DNA from: Verrucomicrobiales bacterium
GTDB taxonomy: Bacteria; Verrucomicrobiota; Verrucomicrobiia; Verrucomicrobiales; DEV007
Reading direction: 5' to 3'
NCBI GenBank assembly: GCA_013003335.1
Contig: JABDJT010000407.1
Coordinates: 1 to 27,659, forward strand
Length of the DNA: 27,659 bases
Shown here piece after piece: positions 1 through 8,354 of this stretch. The notes below the pieces were generated by a model, which had not been told where the DNA came from, made no database searches, and was given only the letters and a program-made list of their open reading frames with translations. A program made the translations under genes and the position numbers. The number at the start of each line of letters is the position of its first letter. Position 1 is the first letter of the stretch.

Positions 1-414
1 GAAGTGATCGGCGTCATCACCGAGAAATTACTTCATCGAGAAGTCGGACATACCGGACTGACTGAACTGGATGTCGTCCAAACCATGCTGGAGCGGAAAA
101 CGCGGATGGCCGAGTTGTCGGACGCCTTCATTTCCCTTCCCGGCGGGATGGGCACAATGGACGAGTTATTCGAAATGGTGACCTGGGGACTGCTCGGACT
201 TCACGGCCAGAAACCCAAACCCAATGGCATTTTCAACGTCGCCGGTTACTACAACCACCTCGTCTCCTTCATCATTGAAGAAATGGTCGGCAAAAAATTC
301 CTGAACGCCGAACACGCCTCGAATCTCGTCGTCGGCGACGATTTTCCGACTCTGCTCGCCGACATGGAAGCGATCGATCTGATCTCCAAGATCGAGTCAT
401 GGGATCCGAAGTGA
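1..414 (+). CDS. LOG family protein (cytokinin riboside monophosphate phosphoribohydrolase-like), 5' truncated
   Basis: The reading frame is open from the first base, so the gene begins outside the window; about 137 codons remain. It carries the LOG-family hallmarks: an ERKTRMAEL segment followed by PGGMGTMDE, matching the PGGxGTxxE nucleotide/sugar-phosphate-binding motif, then a GLLGLH segment and a GYYNHL segment as in typical family members. LOG proteins are Rossmann-like cytosolic enzymes that cleave nucleoside 5'-monophosphates, classically cytokinin ribotides, into base and ribose 5-phosphate; the bacterial substrate is often uncertain. The GTG at position 4 is an internal codon, not a convincing start. 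The downstream adaptor gene begins 95 nt later with nothing obvious in between. Family assignment is firm; substrate is inferred. Confidence 0.9.
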   Translation, partial: EVIGVITEKLLHREVGHTGLTELDVVQTMLERKTRMAELSDAFISLPGGMGTMDELFEMVTWGLLGLHGQKPKPNGIFNVAGYYNHLVSFIIEEMVGKKFLNAEHASNLVVGDDFPTLLADMEAIDLISKIESWDPK

Positions 415-509
415 AGCGTTGAATCCAGCGGATTTCTCACCCACATTACCGGTTCTTACCGAAACCTCGCCGCTGCACCGGGTTTTCCTCCTTTTCACTT
501 TTCCCTTTC

Positions 510-1823
510 ATGAAACTCGCCCTTCGCATCCTACTCCCCCTGCTGATTGTCGGCGGGGCGTGGTGGACTGCGAAGTGGTTCATCGACAACCAACCAGAAC
601 CACCCCGTCGCCCGGCTCGTGTGTCCGTCACGAAAGTCGAGGCCACCCGGGTCAAGCCGGAAGACTACCAGGTGATTCTTGAGACCCGCGGTGCCGTCCG
701 TCCGCGCACCACAACGACGCTGTTTCCCGAAGTGAGCGGGCGCATCGTCGATATTTCCCCCTCATTCCGCGAAGGCGGCTTTTTCGAAAAAGGCGACGCG
801 CTCCTTAAAATCGATCCCATCAATTACGAAACAGCCGTCGTGATCCAGGAAAGCGCCGTCGCGGAAGCGCAACGACTGGTCGACGAGGAAAAAGTCCGCG
901 CGCAACAGGCCATCGACAATTGGAAGCGCCTCGGCAAAGAAGGGGAACCGTCGGATTTGGTGAAGCGGGTTCCGCAACTTGCCGAGGCCAACGCCCGGCT
1001 CCGCGCTGCGCAGGCCGAACTGGAACGAGCAAAGGTGGATTTGAAACGCACCGAACTGAAAGCGCCCTACGCCGGCCGGATTCTCGAGCAAAACGTCGAT
1101 ATCGGGCAGTTCGTTTCGTCCGGTTCCCAGCTCGGGCGGGCCTACGCGATCGATTACGTCGAGGTTCGGCTGCCCCTGACCAATCGACAACTCGCCTTCG
1201 TCGATCTTCCCGAGCAGTTTCGCGGCGAAGCGGAAACGACGGAGGATGCCGAAGGTCCGCCGGTTCGCTTCACGGCCCAAATCGGCCGTGACACCGCGAC
1301 CTGGACCGGCCGGGTCGTTCGCGTTGATGGAGCAATTGACCAGATGTCCCGCCAGCTTTTCGTCGTTGCCCAGGTCGAAGATCCCTACAGCCGAAAAGCC
1401 GACGCCGCATCGTCGCAGGCACCGCCGATGAAAATCGGGCTGTTCGTTGATGCCGAAGTCGCCGGGAAAAAGCTGGAGAATGTTTTTGTCCTGCCTCGCA
1501 GCGCCGTACGTGTCGGAGGCGAAGTCATCCTGATCGATGAGGAAAACCGGATTCGCCGGCAAAAAGTGGAACCACTCTGGAGCGATCGCGATAAAATGGT
1601 GATCGACAGCGAAAACAGCGGCCTGAAAGCCGGTGACGTCGTGTGCCTTACGCCCCTCGCCTTTCCCGCGAACGGCGCGCTCGTTTCACCAACCATTGAT
1701 GGCGTGACCCCAACCACGGAGCTAACCGACGGCACGGAAAAAGGAAAAGGCGGCAAGGGCAAAGGCGACGGAAAGAAAGGGAAAGGAAAGGGCGAAAAGG
1801 GCGATTCGCCCGAAAAAACCTGA
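510..1823 (+). CDS. HlyD/RND-type periplasmic adaptor (membrane fusion protein), orphan
   Basis: A 437-residue protein with an N-terminal membrane anchor (about residues 5-23). It is followed by the biotinyl-lipoyl-like half-motif of RND adaptors (ETRGAVRPRTTTTLFPEVSG, then DIS...GGFFEKGDALLKIDP). An alpha-helical hairpin of about residues 100-190 is rich in Ala, Glu and Arg. The second lipoyl half (LKAPYAGRILEQNVDIGQFV) and beta-barrel follow. Such adaptors link an inner-membrane RND or ABC pump to an outer-membrane channel. No pump or channel gene is adjacent: the next gene is convergent. The C-terminus is an unusual low-complexity tail of about 28 residues made mainly of Lys and Gly. The ATG is preceded by a pyrimidine-rich tract, not a Shine-Dalgarno sequence. 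Adaptor family is confident; transported substrate is unknown. Confidence 0.9.
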   Translation: MKLALRILLPLLIVGGAWWTAKWFIDNQPEPPRRPARVSVTKVEATRVKPEDYQVILETRGAVRPRTTTTLFPEVSGRIVDISPSFREGGFFEKGDALLKIDPINYETAVVIQESAVAEAQRLVDEEKVRAQQAIDNWKRLGKEGEPSDLVKRVPQLAEANARLRAAQAELERAKVDLKRTELKAPYAGRILEQNVDIGQFVSSGSQLGRAYAIDYVEVRLPLTNRQLAFVDLPEQFRGEAETTEDAEGPPVRFTAQIGRDTATWTGRVVRVDGAIDQMSRQLFVVAQVEDPYSRKADAASSQAPPMKIGLFVDAEVAGKKLENVFVLPRSAVRVGGEVILIDEENRIRRQKVEPLWSDRDKMVIDSENSGLKAGDVVCLTPLAFPANGALVSPTIDGVTPTTELTDGTEKGKGGKGKGDGKKGKGKGEKGDSPEKT

Positions 1824-1844
1824 ATCCGATCCCTCTTTCTGAAC

Positions 1845-1882
1845 AAACAGGGTCTGTTCGGCAAACGAACCCTGTTTGATCG
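1845..1882 (+). repeat. Dispersed palindromic element, copy 1 (convergent junction)
   Basis: Arm AAACAGGG (1845-1852), 17-nt interior, arm CCCTGTTT (1870-1877), tail GATCG. The base before the left arm is C and the base after the right arm is G, a C-G pair where most copies have T-A, so the stem is preserved by a paired change. It occupies most of the 61-nt gap between the convergent adaptor and deacetylase genes, consistent with a two-way terminator. Confidence 0.9.
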
Positions 1883-1884
1883 TT

Positions 1885-2661
1885 TCAGCGGACCTCCGCA
1901 TAGCTTTCCACGGCCATCGACCGGACAAACTCCTCAACTGATTTTCCGGAAAATTCCTCGAACAACCCGAGCTGGGAATCGTGGCACTGCAGGGCTTTCA
2001 GCCGTCGGTCGTGGTGGCGGGAAAAATCGAGCCGAAGAGCAGCCGGATCCCTGAGGTTCGTCAAGGTCGGCAGAGCTGGATCAGGTTCGTGCGCACGAAA
2101 AGTGAACATTGGCGTGCCGGTTTTGGCGGAGGCCCGACGAACGGCAGAATGAGTGAGTAAATGGGCCGGATGCCAGTATTCGCCCCAGCTCCCGTGGGAT
2201 AGTACGGCGTCTGCGTCGGCTACCGCGCCGGAGATTTGATCCGCCAAATCGGCGACGGAAACGGCCGGAGCGAACATCCGGAATTCGGTCGCGAGCGGGT
2301 CGATGTGATCGAGAAACTCGAGCTGGGTGATGCCGAGAATTTCGCAGGATGCCCGCATTTCCGCCTCGCGAATCCGACCGAGATTTTCGCGGGCCTCACC
2401 TTCCGGCAGCGGACCACCTTCCCCGCGCGTCAGGCACAGAACCTGCACGGATTTGCCGCGATCGATCAGTTCGCAAATCAGCCCGGAGCAGAAAACTTCG
2501 TCGTCCGGATGGGCGATCACGATGGCGAGCGAATCCCAGTCCGGCACAGAATCCGAAACCGGCTCCGCGTCCTGCGTCGATCGGAATTTTTGCCCGAGCA
2601 GGGCGAATCGCCGGCGGTAGAAAACGGGATCAGACAGGCGTTGGATGAGTTTTTGAAGCAT
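1885..2661 (-). CDS. PIG-L/LmbE family deacetylase
   Basis: A 258-residue protein with the diagnostic zinc-binding motif AHPDDE (residues 50-55) and a distal His-containing segment HGSWGEYWHPAH (about 156-167), both expected for the PIG-L/LmbE fold. Family members are zinc-dependent N-deacetylases acting on N-acetylglucosaminyl groups of lipids, mycothiol precursors or antibiotics. It is the last gene of the minus-strand polysaccharide cluster and its start overlaps the end of the upstream glycosyltransferase by 32 nt, implying translational coupling. Here it plausibly removes acetyl groups from an amino sugar in the surface polysaccharide or its precursor; that role is inferred from context. 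No signal peptide is visible. Its stop codon abuts repeat copy 1. Confidence 0.9.
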   Translation of the reverse strand: MLQKLIQRLSDPVFYRRRFALLGQKFRSTQDAEPVSDSVPDWDSLAIVIAHPDDEVFCSGLICELIDRGKSVQVLCLTRGEGGPLPEGEARENLGRIREAEMRASCEILGITQLEFLDHIDPLATEFRMFAPAVSVADLADQISGAVADADAVLSHGSWGEYWHPAHLLTHSAVRRASAKTGTPMFTFRAHEPDPALPTLTNLRDPAALRLDFSRHHDRRLKALQCHDSQLGLFEEFSGKSVEEFVRSMAVESYAEVR

Positions 2662-3853
2662 CGGTTTTCCGGTCTCGTTTTGCGTCGGTAAAATCTGCCG
2701 CCAATTCGCGGAGGCGCCGGGAAAACGACTCCGGTCCGAACCGGTGTACTTCGCGAGCCACCGTTTCCCGAAGCTCTGCGGTGCGCCAGGGGTTTTCGAT
2801 CAGGTCGGAGATTTTTTTCGCAGCTTCGTCAACGGCCCGGTAGTGCAATTCCTCGAACCCGACAATTTCGCGGGCACCGCCGCTGGCGGGGACAACCGGC
2901 AAAGCGCCGAGGGACGCCATTTCGGCAACGGCGATCCCAAAGGCTTCGATCCGGCAGCCATGAATCGCGAATTCGTGTTCGGCGAGGAGGCGCTGTTTTT
3001 CGTCGGCGGCAAGAAATCCATGCGGCGTAATCCAGTCGGCCTGACTTGCAGCGAGGGCACGGATTTCACGGCTGTAATCGGATTGATCGAAATGACCGAG
3101 GATGCTGAATGTGACGGGATGGTCGTGTTCGTCGCGAACGCGGCTCAGGATTTCGATCATTTTTTCGATCTCTTTTTCCGGCGAGATTCGGCCGAGAGAG
3201 ACGAAAGAGAGCGGACGTTTTTCGATTTCCTGAAAATCTTCGATGAAGGGCAGAATCACGGGCGGGTAGAGAATCGGTGACTCAGTCACGCTGAAATCTT
3301 CGGCGAGCAATTCCCGGGTCCATTCCGAGTTGGCCACGACGAGATCGCCGCGCTCCGCGAGGGGACGTTTCGGCCCGCCGCCAATCCAATTGGCGAGAGC
3401 AAGATAGAGTTTACGAACGAAGTTTTCGCGGTGATGAAACTGGCGCTCGGAGTGAATGTACAGTTTCCGCCGCATTTCCTCGGAAAAACTGAAATCGCCG
3501 ATCAGTTGAATCCCCGGCCGGCCGAAATCGATCGGATTGTAGGCGCTGACGCAAAGGTCGAAGTCCGGAGCGATTTTCTGACAAAATTTTTCGAAATACC
3601 GTTTCTGGAGTGCGACCAGTTTTAACTCGGATGTCGCGAACGGCAGTCGAGGGGCCAGTCGGGTCTCAATTTTTTCGGGATCCACCTTCGTCCCGTAGGC
3701 GTGATTCAAATCGGCCCAGCTATCGACGGAAGCAGAGACAAATGTCACGTCGTAATCGTCCTGGAGCGCTTCGACCGTCCACATCGCCGCAGCTTCAGAC
3801 CCGCCCCGCGCCATCCAGGGATGGGCGACAAGAACGGAAGTTTTGGCATTCAT
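2630..3853 (-). CDS. GT4-type glycosyltransferase (group 1)
   Basis: Starting at the ATG of MNAKTSVLVAHPWMARGGSE the protein has 407 residues. It shows the GT-B/GT4 pattern: an N-terminal glycine-rich GGSEAA loop, a VSLGRISPEKEIEKMIEI donor-domain strand with the basic residues, and the EX7E signature in EAFGIAVAEMASLGALPVVP close to the C-terminus. GT4 enzymes are retaining glycosyltransferases that use nucleotide sugars at the cytoplasmic face. The frame stays open upstream to 4009, but those extra residues are translated from repeat copy 2 and from the end of the preceding gene, so the later ATG is chosen. It lies between the GT2 gene and the PIG-L gene. Sugar specificity cannot be read from sequence. 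Confidence 0.92.
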   Translation of the reverse strand: MNAKTSVLVAHPWMARGGSEAAAMWTVEALQDDYDVTFVSASVDSWADLNHAYGTKVDPEKIETRLAPRLPFATSELKLVALQKRYFEKFCQKIAPDFDLCVSAYNPIDFGRPGIQLIGDFSFSEEMRRKLYIHSERQFHHRENFVRKLYLALANWIGGGPKRPLAERGDLVVANSEWTRELLAEDFSVTESPILYPPVILPFIEDFQEIEKRPLSFVSLGRISPEKEIEKMIEILSRVRDEHDHPVTFSILGHFDQSDYSREIRALAASQADWITPHGFLAADEKQRLLAEHEFAIHGCRIEAFGIAVAEMASLGALPVVPASGGAREIVGFEELHYRAVDEAAKKISDLIENPWRTAELRETVAREVHRFGPESFSRRLRELAADFTDAKRDRKTDASKTHPTPV

Positions 3854-3872
3854 GAATTCGTTCGACTCGATC

Positions 3873-3910
3873 CAACAGGGTCGGATTGATGAACGTACCC
3901 TGTTCATTCG
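3873..3910 (+). repeat. Dispersed palindromic element, copy 2 (inside polysaccharide operon)
   Basis: Arm CAACAGGG (3873-3880), interior TCGGATTGATGAACGTA, arm CCCTGTTC (3898-3905), tail ATTCG. The interior GGATTG is shared with copy 3, suggesting a subtype. It lies between two co-directional glycosyltransferase genes on the minus strand, so it may attenuate transcription or protect mRNA ends rather than end the operon. Confidence 0.85.
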
Positions 3911-3926
3911 ATTTCGCCAATTTTGA

Positions 3927-5159
3927 TCAGGAGGGCTCTGATGCAGCAACGCGTTTTGCCGGCGTCCAGGTTGGCGTTTTTTCGCCGACAACAAATTGTG
4001 CGGCGCCAATGATCAGAGCCACATTCATGAGGTAAAAATATCGGACAAATCGCAGCGGCTTGATATGAATGCGGCTGTACCGGGCGAGAATTCCGTCGAT
4101 AACCGCAGCCGCGAGGGTTGCAGCAATTCCGAGAAAGGCGAGCAGGTAAATCCCGTATTGGAAGGCCAGGATTGCGCTCGTGATGATCGCGCCAGCGAGA
4201 AACAGGGGCCCGAAATATCGAAGGCCCTTGTGGCTCCAAAAGGCGAAGAAGGTGCCGAACCCGCAATGCCAGGGAATAAATAGAAATCTCCGGAAGCGGG
4301 CCATGTTTTGAAAATTGCCCAGTGAAATGCGGGTTTTCCGGCCGAATTCCTCTTCGATATCCTCGGAAACGGTTTCGTAGGAAATTGCTTCGGGCTCGAC
4401 GATAGCGTGGTAGCCGAGTTCGAAACAGCGGATGGTTTGGAAAAAGTCGTCACAGCGGAAATGCTCCGGGGTTGGCTCGAACAGTCGGCCGCGCATGGCG
4501 TAACAGGCTCCAAACGCACCCATCATCCGTCCCCATATGATCCCTTCATGATACTTGATTTGGTTTTCGCGGTTGATGTAAGCGTCCTCTTCCTGGGCGA
4601 TCCCGCCGCGCCCGGAGGTGGAGTCGAGAACGTTCGAGCCGACGAGACCGATTTTCGGATTCTTGAAATGGCGGGCAAGCTGGTGGGGGAGTTGAGAAGA
4701 CCAACTGACATTTGCGTCGCACTGGACCAGAACGTAATCGCCCTTCTCTGCTGTGAGTCTTTGACGATGCTTCTCGACCAGTTGATTCACGATTCGGATC
4801 TTTCCATTTCGACCCTGGAAAAAATGCGGTTTTACCATTCCGGGATAGTTTTCTTCAAAACGTTCCAGGATCTGATTGGTGCGGTCGGTCGAATTATCGG
4901 AGCCGACAAGGATTTCGAGATGCCCTGCCGGGTATTGGGAGTTCACCATCGAGCGAAGCGTTTCCTCCAGAACGGCTTCTTCATTGTGGACAGCCATCAC
5001 GACAATCAGGTGCGGCCAGTCTGCATCGGTGCCGGGTCGATGAACGATGTGATTCGGTTCCCGATTTTTGGCCAGGAACCGGACGATCAGCGGGAAAAAC
5101 AGGTAACTGTGAAGAATGGTGAGAATGCTGAGCCAGAAAATGATTTGCAGGGCGATCAT
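3927..5159 (-). CDS. GT2 family membrane glycosyltransferase
   Basis: A 410-residue processive-type glycosyltransferase. An N-terminal membrane helix precedes the GT-A catalytic domain: VVMAVHNEEAVLEETLRSM begins the nucleotide-binding strand, GSDNSTDRT follows, and CDANV is the DxD-like metal site. CDDFFQTIRCFELGY may hold the catalytic acid region. Two or three hydrophobic segments close the protein (about residues 290-390), giving the layout of hyaluronan synthase or cellulose-synthase-like enzymes. It probably adds a sugar from a nucleotide donor to a growing lipid-linked or membrane-extruded polysaccharide. It sits 48 nt downstream of the WaaL/Wzy-like gene in the same operon. Donor and acceptor are unknown. 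Confidence 0.9.
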   Translation of the reverse strand: MIALQIIFWLSILTILHSYLFFPLIVRFLAKNREPNHIVHRPGTDADWPHLIVVMAVHNEEAVLEETLRSMVNSQYPAGHLEILVGSDNSTDRTNQILERFEENYPGMVKPHFFQGRNGKIRIVNQLVEKHRQRLTAEKGDYVLVQCDANVSWSSQLPHQLARHFKNPKIGLVGSNVLDSTSGRGGIAQEEDAYINRENQIKYHEGIIWGRMMGAFGACYAMRGRLFEPTPEHFRCDDFFQTIRCFELGYHAIVEPEAISYETVSEDIEEEFGRKTRISLGNFQNMARFRRFLFIPWHCGFGTFFAFWSHKGLRYFGPLFLAGAIITSAILAFQYGIYLLAFLGIAATLAAAVIDGILARYSRIHIKPLRFVRYFYLMNVALIIGAAQFVVGEKTPTWTPAKRVAASEPS

Positions 5160-5207
5160 AGGTTTGCGGGCGAAATATTCAGATTCCGATTCAGAAAACA
5201 GGGAAGA

Positions 5208-6704
5208 TCACCGGGTGGTTGGATTGGGAAACGATCCTTCCCAGGTCGCAGCGTCCATGTCTTCTTCTTCGAGGATGAGTTGCGGAGCCGTGGACGCGAG
5301 GGTTTCGCGATGAGTCAGGTAAAAGGCGCGGTTGTAGAAAAACTGCGGCAGGGCAACCATTACACCGAACAGCACGCCGGTGAGGCGTTCGTCAAACGGG
5401 TTGCGCGTGATCGACTCGGACAGGGTCGCGAGCATGGCGATGAACGGCAGGAAAATCAGGTAGGCGTCAGTGGCTCGCCGGCCCATCACGGTTTTCGAAT
5501 TCAAATAGCCGGAATGCAGGGACAGCCACATGCAGTAAAAAAAGGCACCCAGGGTGATCAGGATGCCGATAATCCCGGAGGAAAACAGGGTGTAAGTCCA
5601 AATCGAGTGACCAGCCGTATAGATCGTTTCCGCAAACTGGTGGCGGTTTTCCGGATACACGAGGAACAACTCCGGGAAATAATCCTCCGACCAGTAATAA
5701 CCGGCTCCAATGCCTTTTCCATACAGGTAGGACGCTGGATCTTTGTCCATGATTTCCAGCATGGAAACCGCCTCAGCTTTCCGCATCAGCGATGACAAGT
5801 CCTCGGTCGTCGCACTACCGGCACCGGAATTATCGAAAAGGCGTTCCGTCCACCGTTCGATCACGCGCGGCTGAACCATCGCCATGACAACTACGCAGCC
5901 GATTCCGGCCGCTGCCGTTGCCCCAATCACCCCCAACTTGCGGACTGGCTGGCGAAGGTCATACATCCTCCACGAAATCCCCAGCATCAGGCAAAACACC
6001 GCCGCCACACCGGAAAAGAAAATCGGGAAAGCAATCGAACGGGTCACCGACAGAACGGTCGGAATCATCGGGACGGCAAGGATGACAAACACCCACCAGG
6101 TGAATTTTTTCCGTAACAACAGCGCGCAAGCCACCCAGGCAAAGAGAAACCGAATTGCCGGGCTGAGAATCTCCATCCGAACTTCGCTGAGCGGAATTCC
6201 TGTTCCCAAAACCCCGAATCCGAGCTTCCAGAAAACGCTGATGACTCCCACAATCAGGAACCAGCGAACCGCCACGGAAGGACGCATTCCGGCGCAGGCG
6301 GTAATCAGCGTAACATTGATGGCGAGCCCGACGAGCAAGGGAGAAACCATCAATCGGACCACCCGGGCCAGTTCATTGCCCTGGTAGATCGTGATCACCG
6401 TCATGAAAGCGATATACCCCCACCACAGCAGCACGAGATAGACCCCGGGACGGACGAAAAGAAATCGCCAGCCCAGCAGCGTGCACAAGCCGCCTGCAGC
6501 GAGCGCGATTCCGAGAAATGCGAACTGAAAAATCGATCCACCCGTCCGGGCCGCGCCGAATTCAATATCCGGTGCCCGATAGTCGAATACGAACGAGAAC
6601 AGAAATATGATGAAGCACCAGCGGATCAGGGGGTACAGGCGCGTCGGCGGCGGATCGATTAACGATTCGCTGTCACGGGCGTAAAACTGTTGGTGCGAGT
6701 TCAC
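5208..6704 (-). CDS. O-antigen ligase/polymerase-like polytopic membrane protein (WaaL/Wzy type)
   Basis: A 498-residue protein with about ten hydrophobic stretches and a long polar loop before the last helices. That loop ends in HSIWTYTLFSSGIIG, which fits the H[S/N]X9GXXG signature of the WaaL O-antigen ligase/Wzy superfamily. Such proteins join or polymerise undecaprenyl-linked glycans at the outer face of the inner membrane. Between a GT2 gene and a polyprenyl-phosphate sugar transferase, a Wzy-type polymerase is the more likely role. The start codon is GTG, only 9 nt beyond the stop of the upstream sugar transferase, so the two are probably cotranscribed. No exosortase-type features were noticed. 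Family is fairly secure; polymerase versus ligase is not resolved. Confidence 0.8.
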   Translation of the reverse strand: MNSHQQFYARDSESLIDPPPTRLYPLIRWCFIIFLFSFVFDYRAPDIEFGAARTGGSIFQFAFLGIALAAGGLCTLLGWRFLFVRPGVYLVLLWWGYIAFMTVITIYQGNELARVVRLMVSPLLVGLAINVTLITACAGMRPSVAVRWFLIVGVISVFWKLGFGVLGTGIPLSEVRMEILSPAIRFLFAWVACALLLRKKFTWWVFVILAVPMIPTVLSVTRSIAFPIFFSGVAAVFCLMLGISWRMYDLRQPVRKLGVIGATAAAGIGCVVVMAMVQPRVIERWTERLFDNSGAGSATTEDLSSLMRKAEAVSMLEIMDKDPASYLYGKGIGAGYYWSEDYFPELFLVYPENRHQFAETIYTAGHSIWTYTLFSSGIIGILITLGAFFYCMWLSLHSGYLNSKTVMGRRATDAYLIFLPFIAMLATLSESITRNPFDERLTGVLFGVMVALPQFFYNRAFYLTHRETLASTAPQLILEEEDMDAATWEGSFPNPTTR

Positions 6705-6713
6705 TTGTTCGGG

Positions 6714-8186
6714 TCAGCAGGCTCCTTCCCGTCGGAAAAAGGTCAGGAGCATGATCTGGAAATCGAAAATCACGTTCCAGTTTTCGATATAGTGGAGGTC
6801 AAAACGGACGCGCTCGCCCAAATCGGTATCACCCCGCAGACCGTTGACCTGCGCCCAGCCGGTGATGCCCGGCTTGATATTGTGGCGGGCGTTGTAGTGC
6901 GGAATTTCCTCCTTGAAATCTTCGATCAATTCGGGGCGTTCGGGCCGTGGACCGACGAGGCTCATGTCGCCGCGCAAAACATTCCAGAACTGCGGAATCT
7001 CATCGATGTTCCACCGCCGCATGAATTTTCCGACCCGCAGGCACCGCGGATCGTCTTTCACCGTCCACCCGGCTTTCCCATCGGCTTCGGCATCCAGTTT
7101 CATGCTGCGCAGCTTGATCATTTCAAAAATCTCACCGTTCGCGCCGAGGCGCTTTTGCCGGTAAAAAATCGAGCCGGGTGACTCGCGATAAATCAGGGCG
7201 CCAAACACGCCGATGATCGGCGCCGTGAGAACCAGGCCGACGATCGCGCCGAGAAGATCCACGAAGCGCTTCAGCAGCTGGTTGGCAGCGGAATGCAGCG
7301 GCAGCTTGGAAATGCCAAGCACGGGAATGCCGCCAACGGTTTCAAGGTTCAGCCCGCTGATCAGCACACGGAAACACGTGGGGATCAGCTTAAACTCGAT
7401 CATTTCTTTTTCACAAAGCGATGCCAGCGAAAGCAGCTTTCCATTTCGCAAGGTGTCGTCCGCGACAACCACGACTTGGCAAACCCGCATTTTCAGGAGC
7501 ATCTCGAGATTCTCATACTGGCCCATCACCGGCATGTTTTCCGGCACGGCGGCGAGAAACTCTCCATTCGGGGGCGGCACCACGCCGACGATGTCGAAAG
7601 GGCGGTCGTGAGCGTGCTCAAAATGATCCAGGGCGGCAGCAAATTCCTCGCTCCAACCCACCACGAGTGCTCGCTGTCGCAGGCTCGTGGCAAATTGATC
7701 CACTTTTAAGAACCGCCAGAAAACCGCGCGCCAGACCGGAAGCATCACCAGCATACAGGCGGCACTAAGCAGACAGAACATCCGGCTGATCGGCGGATTG
7801 AATTTCAAGATCAGGGTCAGACCGAGATAGAGGACTGTCCAGATCAGCACAGTCTTCAGCACGATTCGCATCGTGTTGGTAAAGGTCAGCAGGTTTTTCC
7901 GGTCGTAGAGCCGGAAATTGGCCAACAGCAGGGCCAGCAAAATGGTTCCCACGGTGAAATGGCCCGCATAATGGTGAAACGGGACCGCTTCGAAGACTCC
8001 GATGGAATTCAGCGGAGTATGAAAACGAAGGTAGAACCCAAGGCACATCGCTCCGGCCGCGACCCAGAAATCGAAAATGAAGGCAAGCGCAACGAGTCGA
8101 TTGTAATTGGACGTGGAAGTCTGCGCCGTCTGTCTAAGCGGCGTCGCCGTGCTTTCAGCAAAGGCTCTGGGTTTCGGGTGACTCAT
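6714..8186 (-). CDS. Polyprenyl-phosphate sugar-1-phosphate transferase (WcaJ/WbaP-like)
   Basis: A 490-residue initiating enzyme of polysaccharide synthesis. The N-terminal third has four or five membrane helices. A soluble Rossmann-like region follows (about 135-280) and includes RALVVGWSEE. The C-terminal bacterial sugar transferase domain starts at KRFVDLLGAIVGLVLTAP and contains FYRQKRLG, MIKLRSM, RRWNIDEIPQFWNVLRGDMS, LVGPRPERP and KPGITGWAQVNGLRGD, all canonical blocks. It transfers hexose-1-phosphate from a UDP-sugar to undecaprenyl phosphate at the cytoplasmic face. Size and architecture match full-length WcaJ-type proteins. Repeat copy 3 lies in the 168-nt gap from the upstream Wzc-like gene. 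Which sugar is used cannot be read directly. Confidence 0.94.
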   Translation of the reverse strand: MSHPKPRAFAESTATPLRQTAQTSTSNYNRLVALAFIFDFWVAAGAMCLGFYLRFHTPLNSIGVFEAVPFHHYAGHFTVGTILLALLLANFRLYDRKNLLTFTNTMRIVLKTVLIWTVLYLGLTLILKFNPPISRMFCLLSAACMLVMLPVWRAVFWRFLKVDQFATSLRQRALVVGWSEEFAAALDHFEHAHDRPFDIVGVVPPPNGEFLAAVPENMPVMGQYENLEMLLKMRVCQVVVVADDTLRNGKLLSLASLCEKEMIEFKLIPTCFRVLISGLNLETVGGIPVLGISKLPLHSAANQLLKRFVDLLGAIVGLVLTAPIIGVFGALIYRESPGSIFYRQKRLGANGEIFEMIKLRSMKLDAEADGKAGWTVKDDPRCLRVGKFMRRWNIDEIPQFWNVLRGDMSLVGPRPERPELIEDFKEEIPHYNARHNIKPGITGWAQVNGLRGDTDLGERVRFDLHYIENWNVIFDFQIMLLTFFRREGAC

Positions 8187-8233
8187 TCAACGAGAGGGGT
8201 GCTTGCATTTCGAGGAGAGGGCGCGAATCGAAC

Positions 8234-8271
8234 GAAGAGGGTTGGATTGGCGAACGAACCCGATTGATTCG
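8234..8271 (+). repeat. Dispersed palindromic element, copy 3 (inside polysaccharide operon)
   Basis: Divergent arms GAAGAGGG (8234-8241) and CCCGATTG (8259-8266) with interior TTGGATTGGCGAACGAA and tail ATTCG. Outer CGAATC (8224-8229) can pair with GATTCG (8266-8271). It lies between the Wzc-like gene and the sugar transferase gene, both on the minus strand. The rest of the 168-nt gap shows nothing recognisable. Confidence 0.78.
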
Positions 8272-8354
8272 ATTTCTGGTAAAAACTGAATTTGTGAAAA
8301 TTACAGATCGAAAATGAGCGAGTGGATAGGCATTCAGGGGTTCGGGTTTCACGA

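Noticed and set aside
5160..5207. Half-copy of the palindromic element (GATTCAGAAAACAGGG)
   Set aside because: It resembles only one arm and has no matching second arm or core; chance similarity is likely.
4407..5795. Long plus-strand frame of 462 codons opposite the GT2 and WaaL/Wzy-like genes
   Set aside because: It runs across two clear minus-strand genes and their gap, has no recognisable domain, and reflects the codon bias of the opposite strand.
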